Origin: Campylobacterales bacterium
GTDB lineage: Bacteria; Campylobacterota; Campylobacteria; Campylobacterales; JALSKU01
DNA length: 11,225 nt
Assembly (NCBI GenBank): GCA_027023175.1
Contig: JALVWW010000150.1
Coordinates: forward strand, 1-11,225
Direction of reading: 5' to 3'
The position numbers were made by a program, and so were the translations under genes. The notes beneath the pieces are model-generated. The model had not been told where the DNA came from. It saw nothing but the letters and a program-made list of their open reading frames with translations, and ran no database searches. This document shows, piece by piece, positions 1 through 7,647 of the stretch (positions within the stretch are counted from its first letter, which is position 1; each line of letters opens with the position of its first letter).

Positions 1-404
1 TTTTTTAAAACTCTTCCTTTAACAAGCTTTGCTTTATTTATAACACTTATCTTCCCAAAAGGATCATATCCGACCAACATTACCTTAAAATCTCCATAGC
101 TATTTTCCATTTGGAATGTTTGGAAAGTTATGGCTTCTGCATATTTGACACCATCTTGATAAGATATCCTATCTTTTAAATCTTCATGTATTTTTGAAGT
201 TTGAGCAAAAGGTCCTAAAGTATCTTGCTGAACGACCCACAGATCAGCATTTATATCATTTACCAACTCTTTTGCATCAAATATCATCCCTCTATAAACC
301 CCTATCATAATGATAACAATACCCAGTAAAATTCCTACACTTATAGCGGTTACTATAAATTTGTTAAGAGAGTGAACTATATCTTTATAAGCAAGATTAA
401 TCAT
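1..404 (-). CDS. ABC transporter permease (FtsX/MacB/DevC-type), 3' end outside window
   Basis: The first 134 codons of an inner-membrane ABC permease are present; the gene continues past position 1. The protein begins MINLAYKDIVHSLNKFIVTA. One membrane segment follows at about residues 17-38, then a GMIFDAKELVNDINADLWVV stretch that starts the extracytoplasmic domain. This 'LA..D..h...r' start plus one early helix and a large periplasmic domain is typical of FtsX-fold permeases of MacB/DevC export systems. The ATG lies inside the end of the HlyD-type gene (8-bp overlap, ATGATTAA), with no good ribosome site of its own, so translation is probably coupled. Adaptor plus permease implies that an ATPase gene lies further downstream. 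The substrate cannot be read from this fragment. DevC-like versus MacB-like cannot be settled without the C-terminal half. Confidence 0.8.
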   Translation of the reverse strand, partial: MINLAYKDIVHSLNKFIVTAISVGILLGIVIIMIGVYRGMIFDAKELVNDINADLWVVQQDTLGPFAQTSKIHEDLKDRISYQDGVKYAEAITFQTFQMENSYGDFKVMLVGYDPFGKISVINKAKLVKGRVLK

Positions 405-1539
405 GATATATCTTCATACCATCTTTTAAAGTTACTTTGTTGACATCCGGCAAAACCAACTTATCATTTAATTCTATACCCTTAACTGCCACTGCTTTTT
501 TACTACGAGCCAATATCTTAACGGGCTTAAATTTTACTCTATCACCTTTAACTACCCAAACTCCATCTTTCTCTTTATAAAAAACAAGTGTATTTGAGGG
601 TATCTTTATAACATTTTTAAGTTTATTTATATCTATTTGCACTATAGCTTGTTCCTCCATATAAAACGGAAGCGGCAAATGATCAAATTTTACATCTATC
701 TCTCTTTCATAAGTAACTGGATTGTTTACAGGGTTTATATCTACAACCTTGCCTTTGTATAGTTTTGAAGATGAGCGTAGCTTTATGGTAGCTTTATCCC
801 CTATCTTTGTTTTTCCGCTTATTCTTGTATCTATATATGTTCTTATCCATACATCTTTTGGATTGACTACTTCAAAAAGTGTAGAATTTGGCATAATCAT
901 TTGATGGTTTACTGCCAATTTTTTTATCACATATCCGCTAACAGGTGAAATTATAGTATAATAAGAGAGTCTTTTTTGCATACCTTTTATATTCTCTTTT
1001 GTCTGTAAGATTTGTTTATGAAGTGATTTGATATTTGCCTTTAAGCTCTCTATTTTAAGCTTAGCGGTATCTTTTAGAGTCTTATACTTTTCATAATCCA
1101 AGCTTGAAATAGAGTGAAGCTTATAAAGTCTTGCATTTTTCTTAAATAAATCAAACTGATACACATAATTAACCTCAGCACTTTTTTTATCAACTTCCAA
1201 TGCTTTTATATTTTCTTGCAGTTTTTCTATGAGGGCTTTTTGCTCATCTATTTTGTTTATAAGATCTACACTATCAACTTTTGCTACTATTTGACCTTTT
1301 TCTACCTTGTCTCCCTCAGCAAGTGTAAAATCATAAACTTTTCCTCCATATAAAGAGCCTACTTTATATGTATCTTTTGCACCTACATTTCCCACACCGT
1401 TTATCTTAACACTCATATCACCTTTTGTAGGTGTTGTTGTCTTAAAGGTATGCTTTGGGATATAAATCTTCTTATAAAAACCTATACCTATCGCTACTGC
1501 CAATAAAATTAATACTAAATATTTTATAAAGCTTTTCAT
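397..1539 (-). CDS. HlyD/MacA-type membrane fusion protein (periplasmic adaptor)
   Basis: A 380-residue periplasmic adaptor that would link the downstream inner-membrane ABC permease to an outer-membrane channel. Order of parts: a short cytoplasmic N-terminus and one membrane anchor (about residues 6-22); the first half of the lipoyl/beta-barrel region (about 40-90, with GKVYDFTLAEGDKVEKGQIV); a long alpha-helical hairpin of predicted coiled coil (about 92-193); the second lipoyl half with the family hallmark YYTIISPVSGYVIKKLAV (about 193-210); then the beta-barrel and membrane-proximal domains. The length is normal for the MacA/DevB group. The ATG at 1539 is preceded by AGAGGAA (1543-1549). 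A promoter with a response-regulator-type box lies just upstream, and the two-component genes are next door, so regulation by that pair is likely. The exported substrate is unknown; antimicrobials, glycolipids or peptides are all possible for this family. Confidence 0.9.
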   Translation of the reverse strand: MKSFIKYLVLILLAVAIGIGFYKKIYIPKHTFKTTTPTKGDMSVKINGVGNVGAKDTYKVGSLYGGKVYDFTLAEGDKVEKGQIVAKVDSVDLINKIDEQKALIEKLQENIKALEVDKKSAEVNYVYQFDLFKKNARLYKLHSISSLDYEKYKTLKDTAKLKIESLKANIKSLHKQILQTKENIKGMQKRLSYYTIISPVSGYVIKKLAVNHQMIMPNSTLFEVVNPKDVWIRTYIDTRISGKTKIGDKATIKLRSSSKLYKGKVVDINPVNNPVTYEREIDVKFDHLPLPFYMEEQAIVQIDINKLKNVIKIPSNTLVFYKEKDGVWVVKGDRVKFKPVKILARSKKAVAVKGIELNDKLVLPDVNKVTLKDGMKIYHD

Positions 1540-1566
1540 ATTTTCCTCTTTGATTTATTTGGTGAT

Positions 1567-1572
1567 ATTATA
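1567..1572 (-). promoter_or_regulatory. Candidate -10 box of the export operon
   Basis: The minus strand reads TATAAT here, a perfect -10 match, about 27 bases before the HlyD start codon. The expected -35 position (about 1590-1595) lies inside the direct-repeat box at 1583-1599. No TTGACA-like sequence is present. This fits an activator-dependent promoter. It is a sequence match only; the start of transcription is not known. Confidence 0.55.
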
Positions 1573-1582
1573 CTGTTTTGAA

Positions 1583-1599
1583 GTTAACTCATCGTTAAT
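1583..1599 (-). promoter_or_regulatory. Putative response-regulator box before the HlyD/ABC operon
   Basis: The plus strand reads GTTAACTCATCGTTAAT. On the minus strand this is two TTAAC half-sites in direct orientation, one helical turn (11 bp) apart, ending 10 bp before the TATAAT box. The same 17-mer with one change occurs before the response regulator gene at 3379-3395. Winged-helix regulators of the OmpR/PhoB family commonly bind tandem repeats with this period over or next to -35. That the adjacent regulator binds here is inference. Confidence 0.6.
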
Positions 1600-1601
1600 C
1601 C

Positions 1602-1663
1602 CAAATTTTATAATAGAATTTGCTACAGTAGCACTAATGCAATAAAATCTATTATAAAATTTG
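1602..1663. repeat. Perfect 16-bp inverted repeat between kinase and HlyD genes
   Basis: CAAATTTTATAATAGA (1602-1617) is matched exactly by its reverse complement at 1648-1663. The 30-base spacer contains a small GCTA-CAG-TAGC hairpin (1622-1632). After one mismatch (1618/1647) the arms pair for three more bases. The right arm covers the kinase stop codon (1652-1654). Arms are nearly all A/T and no T-run follows, so it does not look like a classical intrinsic terminator. It could still act as a terminator, an mRNA-stabilising stem or the remnant of a small mobile element. Confidence 0.6.
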
Positions 1664-2716
1664 TGTTAATATAAAAGTAGAGCCTGTAGTATTTGAGATA
1701 ACTTCTATCTTTAAATGCAATGAATTTGCAAGTCTGTTTACTATATCCAAACCTATCCCGCTACTGTTTCTTTCGCTAAAAGATCTTTCAAATATCTTTT
1801 GAGGATGCTTTATGCCTACCCCGCTATCTTCGATGTATAGTTTGTTATCTTTTGCATAGACTTTCACATATCCATCTTTTTTATTGTATTTGCAAGCATT
1901 GGATATGAGATTTTGAAGGATTTGTTTTATAGCTTTTGGATTTGTTTTAAAATATAGAGATTCATTATCTATGACAAATTTTAAATGAGGATATAACTGC
2001 TTTTGGATCTGCATACTCTCTCTTGCTATCTTCATCACATCAACATTTTGAAGCTGAAAAGTCTCCTCTTCCAAAAGAATGGTAAGATTTTCATATAGTT
2101 CGGATATGGCGGCTATACTTTTTCTTATCCTTTTTATAGCACTATTTTCTCTTAGTTTTTCATTTTTATCCAATATTTTCATATTTAACTTTATAGAAGC
2201 GATCGGGGTATTTAAGTCATGTATCAAATCCTTGGCAAATTTATCAAGTTTGCTTATACTCTCTTCAAGAGGTTTTAAAGCATTTTTTGCGAGTTTATAA
2301 CTAATAAAACCGAACAGCAACAGTAAAATAAACTGTGTTACAGCAATCTGAAGTTTAAGTTTGCTTATCTTTTTGTCAAAACTTTTTTTTGACTTAAAGA
2401 TTTGCATATAATCCCCATATCTATTTTGTGGGATATATTTCATAAATTTATCTTTTAAGATGGTGAAGTTGTCTATATCAATAAATTTATCCAATCTTTT
2501 AGGAGGAGTATGAGTAAAAATACCTTTATATTTGCTAAGGTCATTGCCCATCTTTATATCTCTTGCATAAGATATCATAGAAAACTCTTCACTTTGCAAA
2601 AATTGATTTTTCATTTGATTGTAGTAAAAAACTCCTGCAGTTAAGATCAAAACAGCAACACTTAAAAAGTATATAAGAAAAAATTTTAAAAAAGCTTGTT
2701 TTTTATGAGTTTCCAA
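1652..2716 (-). CDS. Membrane sensor histidine kinase of a two-component system
   Basis: A 354-residue inner-membrane kinase that would sense an envelope signal and phosphorylate the response regulator encoded just upstream. Two membrane segments (about residues 9-30 and 122-141) flank an extracytoplasmic domain of roughly 90 residues with no domain I recognise. The dimerisation/phosphoacceptor motif is DLIHDLNTPIASIKL, with H166 as the phosphorylated histidine. The ATPase domain has an N-box (QNLISNACKY, N269/N273), a G1 box (DSGVGI, 297-302) and a G2 box (SSGIGLDIV, 318-326). No clear HAMP domain is visible between helix 2 and the H-box. The start codon is TTG (2714-2716): an in-frame TAG four codons upstream leaves no other start before the first membrane helix. 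It overlaps the regulator gene by 14 bp, implying coupled translation. The signal is unknown. Confidence 0.9.
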   Translation of the reverse strand: METHKKQAFLKFFLIYFLSVAVLILTAGVFYYNQMKNQFLQSEEFSMISYARDIKMGNDLSKYKGIFTHTPPKRLDKFIDIDNFTILKDKFMKYIPQNRYGDYMQIFKSKKSFDKKISKLKLQIAVTQFILLLLFGFISYKLAKNALKPLEESISKLDKFAKDLIHDLNTPIASIKLNMKILDKNEKLRENSAIKRIRKSIAAISELYENLTILLEEETFQLQNVDVMKIARESMQIQKQLYPHLKFVIDNESLYFKTNPKAIKQILQNLISNACKYNKKDGYVKVYAKDNKLYIEDSGVGIKHPQKIFERSFSERNSSGIGLDIVNRLANSLHLKIEVISNTTGSTFILTQIL

Positions 2717-3356
2717 GGCGATACCCTATGCCTTTGACAGTCTCTATAGGCAATCCTATCTTTCGTAGTTTATTTATATGCACCCTCAAAGCTCCTTCAC
2801 TTGATTCACCGTCACTACTTAATTCATCAAGCAAAAACTCTTTTTTTAGTGTTTTATTTAAATTTTGAAACAAAAGTTTAGTGATCTTAAGCTCGACAGG
2901 AGGCAAAGGTATAAATTCCAACTCTTTATAAAGCTCCTCTTTTTCTATATCAAACTTAAAGCTACCCAAACTTATCTCATTTGCATAAGTAGAAAACTGC
3001 TTCTTTAAAAGTGCTTTTATCCTAACCAGTAGTTCATCAAAATCAAATGGTTTTTTTATATAGTCATCGGCACCCACTTCAAACCCTTTTGAAAGGGAGG
3101 ATATATCAGTAAGTGCCGTTATAAAGATAGTCGGGGTTTTATCTCCACTTTGTCTTAAACTTTTTAAAAGCTCAAAACCATCCAAAAAAGGTACATTGAT
3201 ATCTAGCAAAAAAAGATCATATCTATTCTCAAAAGTTGCCTCAAGTGCCATCTCTCCATCACTTACCAAAGCAACTTCAAACCCTTCTGCTTCTAACAAT
3301 TCCACCAATGTTTCAGACAATACCTCATCATCTTCTAAAAGTAATATTTTTGACAT
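2703..3356 (-). CDS. OmpR/PhoB-family response regulator
   Basis: A 217-residue DNA-binding response regulator, the partner of the overlapping histidine kinase. The receiver domain (about residues 1-120) has the acidic pair D9/D10, phosphoacceptor D52 in LLDINVPFLDG, the conserved T80 and K102 (KKPF). The C-terminal winged-helix domain (about 125-217) ends with the typical VHINKLRKIGLPIETVKGIGYRL. All active residues are present. The ATG at 3356 has no Shine-Dalgarno sequence, and a -10-like box sits so close that the transcript may be leaderless. A 17-bp direct-repeat element upstream (3379-3395) is nearly identical to one before the HlyD operon, suggesting autoregulation plus control of the exporter. 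It could also be partly co-transcribed with batD, whose stop lies 51 bases upstream. Confidence 0.93.
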   Translation of the reverse strand: MSKILLLEDDEVLSETLVELLEAEGFEVALVSDGEMALEATFENRYDLFLLDINVPFLDGFELLKSLRQSGDKTPTIFITALTDISSLSKGFEVGADDYIKKPFDFDELLVRIKALLKKQFSTYANEISLGSFKFDIEKEELYKELEFIPLPPVELKITKLLFQNLNKTLKKEFLLDELSSDGESSEGALRVHINKLRKIGLPIETVKGIGYRLGNS

Positions 3357-3361
3357 ATCAA

Positions 3362-3369
3362 AGTATATA
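3362..3369 (-). promoter_or_regulatory. Candidate -10 region of the two-component operon
   Basis: The minus strand reads TATATACT across these bases, giving either TATATA (3364-3369) or TATACT (3362-3367). Transcription would begin at about 3355-3358, at or next to the ATG at 3356, so a leaderless message is possible. The direct-repeat box at 3379-3395 begins 9-11 bp upstream. This is the same arrangement as before the HlyD gene. Confidence 0.45.
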
Positions 3370-3378
3370 AAAAAGTTC

Positions 3379-3395
3379 GTTAACCCATCGTTAAT
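3379..3395 (-). promoter_or_regulatory. Putative response-regulator box before its own gene
   Basis: The plus strand reads GTTAACCCATCGTTAAT, 16 of 17 identical to 1583-1599. On the minus strand it is TTAACGA-N4-TTAACGA, a perfect direct repeat of 7 bp with an 11-bp period. The spacing to the -10 box matches the HlyD promoter. The two copies sit before the regulator gene and before the next operon, which strongly suggests that one transcription factor binds both. The regulator encoded at 2703-3356 is the obvious candidate. Confidence 0.6.
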
Positions 3396-3407
3396 TCATA
3401 TTGTCAG

Positions 3408-4922
3408 CTACTCAAGATCATCCTCATCTTTTGGGTTAAGAAGCTCCTCTATCTCTTTTGATAGGGCTTTTTTGTCTATTTTGTGACTTTTTTTCATATA
3501 AATATTTTCTTCAAGTTGATTTACTATCTCTTTTATCTTTTGGTTTTTTGATACATACGGTAAAAGTATCTTTAAAAGCTCTTTATCGTTTTTTGCCTTT
3601 CTTATTTCATAAGATAACGGGTGTTCACTACTTTGTTTTTTGCCAAATCTCTTTAAGTATTTTAGATTGGAGAGCACAAACCCTACAAAAAGTCCGATCA
3701 AAAGATATATCCACTTTTCAAATGGATTTGTATTTTTATAAACTACTTTTTTAACAACTTTAGCTTCTGGCAAAGCAGCATTTGTTATAAGCTTATGAGC
3801 ATTTGTAACTTGTGTAGTTTGTATGCTATTTCCGCCTGTTACTTTTATCTTAATTGGCTTGGTTTGGATCGTCTTTACCTTTTTCTCATCTTTATCAAAA
3901 TAGGTAAATTTTATAGGGGGAATAACAAAGTCACTATCACCCACAAGTGCAAATTTTTGTTTAAAAATACCTTTATAAACTCCATTTTCAAGATATGTAT
4001 CTCTTTTTGGCTTGTTTTTATAGACTGTGGCATTTGGAACTTTAAGCTCAAAACTGTCTATATCATCTATATTGCCCTCACCTCTTATGGTTAGGGTTAG
4101 ATTTACCGGTTTGTTTGCTTTTGTTATCTCTTTATCCACACTAGCTTTAATACTAAATTTTCCAAATACACTGACATTGTTAGGAAGTGGTTTTACCTTT
4201 ATTTTTAGCTCATTTGAAAAAAGATTTTTCCACCTTATTCTTTGTAGCACAAATGAAAAAGCATCTCTGACTTGTACTCTTTTTGCGATAGCTACCTTTA
4301 CAGGGGATATGGTAAACTCCCCTGCTTGCTGAGGGATAAGTACATAGGTTATATTGTGTATGACATAATCACCTACAACTTGCTTCCTGTCTTTTCCATC
4401 ACTTTTAGCCCAAAAGCTTGGAAATGTAGGATTGGCAAACTGTATTGCCTCAACCGGTACATCTCTTTTTTGTCTAAAAATTATCTTTAAAGTTATCGGT
4501 TCACCCACATAAGCCTCTTGTTTGTTGGCTATCATTCTGAGCGAAAAGTCCGGATTGATTCCGGCTTTGGCTGCTGAAACAACCTTTATATCTATAGGTT
4601 TTGTTTTTTCTATCTTTCCATCTACCTCTATACTATATGAAGGTATAGTTACACTTTTTAAAGGGGTGAAAGTGTATGAGTTTGTTATAGTTTTAGAAGT
4701 TTTGCCATTTATGATAGTGATACTTTGAGACCTACTTGAAGAGTCCACAGAGTATCCGCCTATATCGCTGATGGAAGGAAACTTCACATCATCCCCGCTA
4801 GCACTTAGGTTTAGTGTAACACTATCTCCTCTTACAACTTCACTTTTATCAACAGTAGCACTAACACTAGCGAACAATCCCGTGCATAAAATCATCAAAT
4901 ATATAATTATCTTTTTTATCAT
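3408..4922 (-). CDS. batD: BatD-family membrane protein
   Basis: A 504-residue protein with an N-terminal signal sequence (about residues 1-22), a long all-beta extracytoplasmic region, one membrane helix (about 404-421, WIYLLIGLFVGFVLSNL) and a charged cytoplasmic tail of about 80 residues. The start SATVDKSEVVRGDSVTLNL and the repeated beta modules (another starts near 123 with NPDFSLRMIANKQEAYVGEP) are characteristic of BatD 'oxygen tolerance' proteins. It is somewhat shorter than many family members. It follows batA and batB/C, as expected, 44 bases after the fusion gene. A GGAGAGGAT ribosome site precedes the ATG. In Bacteroides and Leptospira, Bat proteins have been linked to stress or oxygen tolerance and envelope integrity; the molecular role is not settled. 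No separate batE is seen. Confidence 0.85.
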   Translation of the reverse strand: MIKKIIIYLMILCTGLFASVSATVDKSEVVRGDSVTLNLSASGDDVKFPSISDIGGYSVDSSSRSQSITIINGKTSKTITNSYTFTPLKSVTIPSYSIEVDGKIEKTKPIDIKVVSAAKAGINPDFSLRMIANKQEAYVGEPITLKIIFRQKRDVPVEAIQFANPTFPSFWAKSDGKDRKQVVGDYVIHNITYVLIPQQAGEFTISPVKVAIAKRVQVRDAFSFVLQRIRWKNLFSNELKIKVKPLPNNVSVFGKFSIKASVDKEITKANKPVNLTLTIRGEGNIDDIDSFELKVPNATVYKNKPKRDTYLENGVYKGIFKQKFALVGDSDFVIPPIKFTYFDKDEKKVKTIQTKPIKIKVTGGNSIQTTQVTNAHKLITNAALPEAKVVKKVVYKNTNPFEKWIYLLIGLFVGFVLSNLKYLKRFGKKQSSEHPLSYEIRKAKNDKELLKILLPYVSKNQKIKEIVNQLEENIYMKKSHKIDKKALSKEIEELLNPKDEDDLE

Positions 4923-4945
4923 TTATCCTCTCCACACATTGTTAA

Positions 4946-4964
4946 TTTTTCATTTTTCATTTTT
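4946..4964. repeat. 7-bp tandem repeat (TTTTTCA) between batB/C and batD
   Basis: The plus strand has two full TTTTTCA units plus TTTTT, which reads as ATGAAAA-type heptamers on the coding strand. The repeat lies right after the stop codon of the BatB-BatC gene (4967-4969). The same heptamer is found at the moxR/DUF58 junction. Confidence 0.7.
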
Positions 4965-4966
4965 AA

Positions 4967-6748
4967 TTACCATTGGTTTTCGTTTTTATCAAGCTTTCGA
5001 GGCTTGGTAGGTAGCATAAGAGGCAGGGTTTTTGGATTTTTCCCTAAGAGCATCTGTGTCCACTTCTTCTCTTCCGCTTTACTCATAGCTTTTTTATCTA
5101 CTACTTTAGCGCCCATAGCTTGCTCTTTTTTATTGCTATTTTTTTGTTTATTTTGTTTTTTGGTTCTATTTTTTTCTTGATTTTTTTGTTTCTCTCTTTT
5201 TTTATTTTGCTTCTTTTCTTGCCCATTTTTTTGCTGTTTCTCTCTTTTTCTATTTTTATTTTGTTTATTATCATTTTTACCGTTTTTACCGGAATTGGAG
5301 TTTTTGCTGTTTTTATTTTTTTTATTCTTTTTATTTTGCCTGTTTTGTTTATTTTGTTTTTTCTTTTTAAGCTTTTTTATTAGTTCAAGATTGTGCCTTG
5401 CATCCTCATCTTTCGGATCTATTTTTAAAGCTTTTTCATAAGCCTTGATTGCTTCGTCATACTTTTTAAGATATGCATAAGCATTTCCTTCATTATAATA
5501 CTTTTTAAACATCAAAGAGCTATCTTTTGAATTTATTTGTTCATACTCTTTTAAAGCCTCTTTATACTTTTTTTGCTTATACAAAGAGTTTGCCAAGTCA
5601 TAATGAAGCTCAGGAGTATTTTTATCCTTTAAAAGTTTACTATAAAGCTTGGCACTCTCTTTGTAATTTTTATTTTTATATGAGTTATCAGCCTTTTTTA
5701 TCACTTGAAAGTCAAAAAGCGACGAAGCTTTCAAGCTTGGTGCAAACATCATAAAAGCTACTAAAAGCATAGGAGCAACTTTTTGAAGTTTTCTTCTTGG
5801 CATTGAGCTAAAACCAAAAAGCATAAAGAGTATAGCTGCCCACAATGGATAGTAAAAAAGCTCTTTATAGGTTTTTATCTTTTTCTCTCTTTTATTGGTT
5901 TCATATATCTTTTGTTTGATAGCCTTTTCTAAAGCTTTTATACTTTTGCCGGTATAGTCTCCCACTATATAAGCTCCTCCACTTTTTAAAGCCAACTCTT
6001 TTATAGCCCCATTTAGTCTTGTTATAACAATATTGCCTTTTTTATCGGTTAAGACAACTCCATTTTCTTTTATAGTACTACCTCTTTTTGTACCGACTGC
6101 ATAGATATAGACCTTTATATCATGCTCTTTTGCATAAGTTATCTCTTTTGAAAAATCCTTACTATCACCACCATCACTAAAGATAACTAAAACTTTCTCT
6201 TTCTCATTTTTTAAAAATTTATTTGCAAGTTGCAGTGGAGTCATTAAGTCTGTACCTTTTTGATTGAGTGAGTCGGTATTTAGATTTTTTACAAGATACT
6301 CTACAGTAGGTATATCCTCACTTAAAGGTGAGACTAAAAATCCAACACTACTAAAAGCCACCACTCCAAACCTGGCACTCTTAAAACTTCTCATAAACTC
6401 TATAGCTCTTTTTTTGGCAAACTCCAGCCTGTTTGGATACATATCATCAGCTAACATTGACTTTGAAACATCAATAGCAAGAAGTATATCAGTAGTGCTG
6501 CTTTTGACATTTACTTCACCCTTTGGTATAACAGGTCTTGCAAGAGCTATCGTCATCAATACCAAAGCTAAAAATAAAAATATATTTCTTCCCTTTTGTC
6601 CAATACTTCCGTCACTTATCTTCAGTCTTTTAAGTACCTCTTTTGAATAGTATCTATCAAGGGTTGATTTGTTTGTAGCTATCAAAACAATAAGTACTAA
6701 AAGAGGTATCAGCATAAGATATAGATATTCAGGTTTTAAAAATATCAT
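4967..6748 (-). CDS. batB: Fused BatB-BatC: vWA domain, TPR repeats, Lys/Asn/Gln-rich tail
   Basis: A 593-residue membrane protein that joins two usually separate Bat proteins. The BatB part has membrane helices at about residues 8-25 and 54-71, then a vWA domain with a complete metal-binding site: DVSKS (D93, S95, S97), T166 in KGTDL, and D192 in FSDGGDS. A third helix lies at about 300-315. Residues 320-342 (KVAPMLLVAFMMFAPSLKA) look like an old signal peptide, followed by BatC: TPR-like helices at about 345-460 (for example YNEGNAYAYLKKYDEAIKAY). A basic low-complexity tail (459-543, almost only K, N, Q, R, E, S) follows, ending in a BatC-like EEKKWTQMLLGKNPKTLPLML segment. The ATG overlaps the batA stop (ATGA), so translation is coupled. 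The TPR part would bind partner proteins on the periplasmic side; this is inferred. Confidence 0.87.
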   Translation of the reverse strand: MIFLKPEYLYLMLIPLLVLIVLIATNKSTLDRYYSKEVLKRLKISDGSIGQKGRNIFLFLALVLMTIALARPVIPKGEVNVKSSTTDILLAIDVSKSMLADDMYPNRLEFAKKRAIEFMRSFKSARFGVVAFSSVGFLVSPLSEDIPTVEYLVKNLNTDSLNQKGTDLMTPLQLANKFLKNEKEKVLVIFSDGGDSKDFSKEITYAKEHDIKVYIYAVGTKRGSTIKENGVVLTDKKGNIVITRLNGAIKELALKSGGAYIVGDYTGKSIKALEKAIKQKIYETNKREKKIKTYKELFYYPLWAAILFMLFGFSSMPRRKLQKVAPMLLVAFMMFAPSLKASSLFDFQVIKKADNSYKNKNYKESAKLYSKLLKDKNTPELHYDLANSLYKQKKYKEALKEYEQINSKDSSLMFKKYYNEGNAYAYLKKYDEAIKAYEKALKIDPKDEDARHNLELIKKLKKKKQNKQNRQNKKNKKNKNSKNSNSGKNGKNDNKQNKNRKREKQQKNGQEKKQNKKREKQKNQEKNRTKKQNKQKNSNKKEQAMGAKVVDKKAMSKAEEKKWTQMLLGKNPKTLPLMLPTKPRKLDKNENQW

Positions 6749-7647
6749 GCAACTCCCCTTTTATTGACTAGATATAGATAAAGCAAAAGTGCAAAAAACG
6801 CCAAAAAGAGAGGATACTCAAAGAGGTATCTCTTTTGGATAAATTTATCACTTTTTATCTCGCTTTTTTCAAGCTTGTCTATCTCGCTATATATCTGCTT
6901 TAACTCCTCTTTTGAAGTAGCCTGAAAAAATTTTCCCCCGCTTAATCTTGCGATTTTTTCAAGCTCCATCCTATTGAAGTCTCCATCTCCACCTATACCT
7001 ATGGTATAGACTTTGATACCATACTTTTTAAGAAGCCTGAGGCTCACATCGAGCGGTACGGTTTGGGTATTGTTTTCACCGTCAGTTAAGAGTATGATAA
7101 CTTTACTCTTTGCATTTGAGTGCACAAAAAGTTTACCGCCGAAAAATAGAGCATCATAGATAGCTGTATATCTGTTGCCCGCCATTCCGACTCTTAAGTG
7201 ATCTAATATCTTTAAAAGCATACTCTTATCATAAGTAAGCGGAGATGCCACATAAGCAAAGTCGGCAAATACCACTATACCCATCTGGTCATGCTTTCTC
7301 TTTTTGATAAATTCTCTGACAATTTTTTTTACTATTGCAAATTTGTTTGTATATCCCGGGGCATTCATAGAGCGACTGATATCGAGTAGTAGCCCTATGG
7401 CATACCCTTTGTTCTTTTCTATCTCTATCTTATTTTCTATCACCGGTGACATCAAAGCAATGATAAGAGAGATGATACTTATCCATTTTAGCACAGATAA
7501 AAATGATGAGCTTCTCCCGCTTTTATTAAGAAGTGCCGTATGAGGAAATATAATAGCCTCAAATCTTGCTTTGCAATACAAGGCACAAATGATAAAAAGT
7601 ATGATAAGTAGTGCCGCCAACGGGTACTCAAAAATTATCCTATCCAC
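6745..7647 (-). CDS. batA: BatA: membrane-anchored vWA protein
   Basis: A 300-residue inner-membrane protein with helices at about residues 8-27, 52-71 and 275-294 enclosing a von Willebrand A domain. The metal-binding (MIDAS) motif is complete: DISRS (D89, S91, S93), T161 in NRYTAIYDAL, and D189 in LLTDGENN. This layout matches BatA/BatB proteins, which are thought to hold partners through a metal ion and to work with a MoxR ATPase. The start is GTG (7645-7647) with an AGAGGTG ribosome site seven bases away. The gene overlaps the upstream DUF4381-like gene by 8 bp and the downstream fusion gene by 4 bp, so it lies in the middle of one operon. It differs enough from the next vWA protein that the two are not a recent duplication. 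Confidence 0.9.
   Translation of the reverse strand: MDRIIFEYPLAALLIILFIICALYCKARFEAIIFPHTALLNKSGRSSSFLSVLKWISIISLIIALMSPVIENKIEIEKNKGYAIGLLLDISRSMNAPGYTNKFAIVKKIVREFIKKRKHDQMGIVVFADFAYVASPLTYDKSMLLKILDHLRVGMAGNRYTAIYDALFFGGKLFVHSNAKSKVIILLTDGENNTQTVPLDVSLRLLKKYGIKVYTIGIGGDGDFNRMELEKIARLSGGKFFQATSKEELKQIYSEIDKLEKSEIKSDKFIQKRYLFEYPLFLAFFALLLYLYLVNKRGVA

Noticed and set aside
1602..1663. Classical Rho-independent terminator
   Set aside because: The stem is nearly all A/T with a long loop and is not followed by a T-run on the transcribed strand.
5120..5383. Plus-strand ORF coding for a very hydrophobic 87-residue protein
   Set aside because: It is the antisense of the Lys/Asn/Gln-rich tail of BatB-BatC (AAA/AAC codons read back as TTT/GTT). 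It has no ribosome site or recognisable domain.
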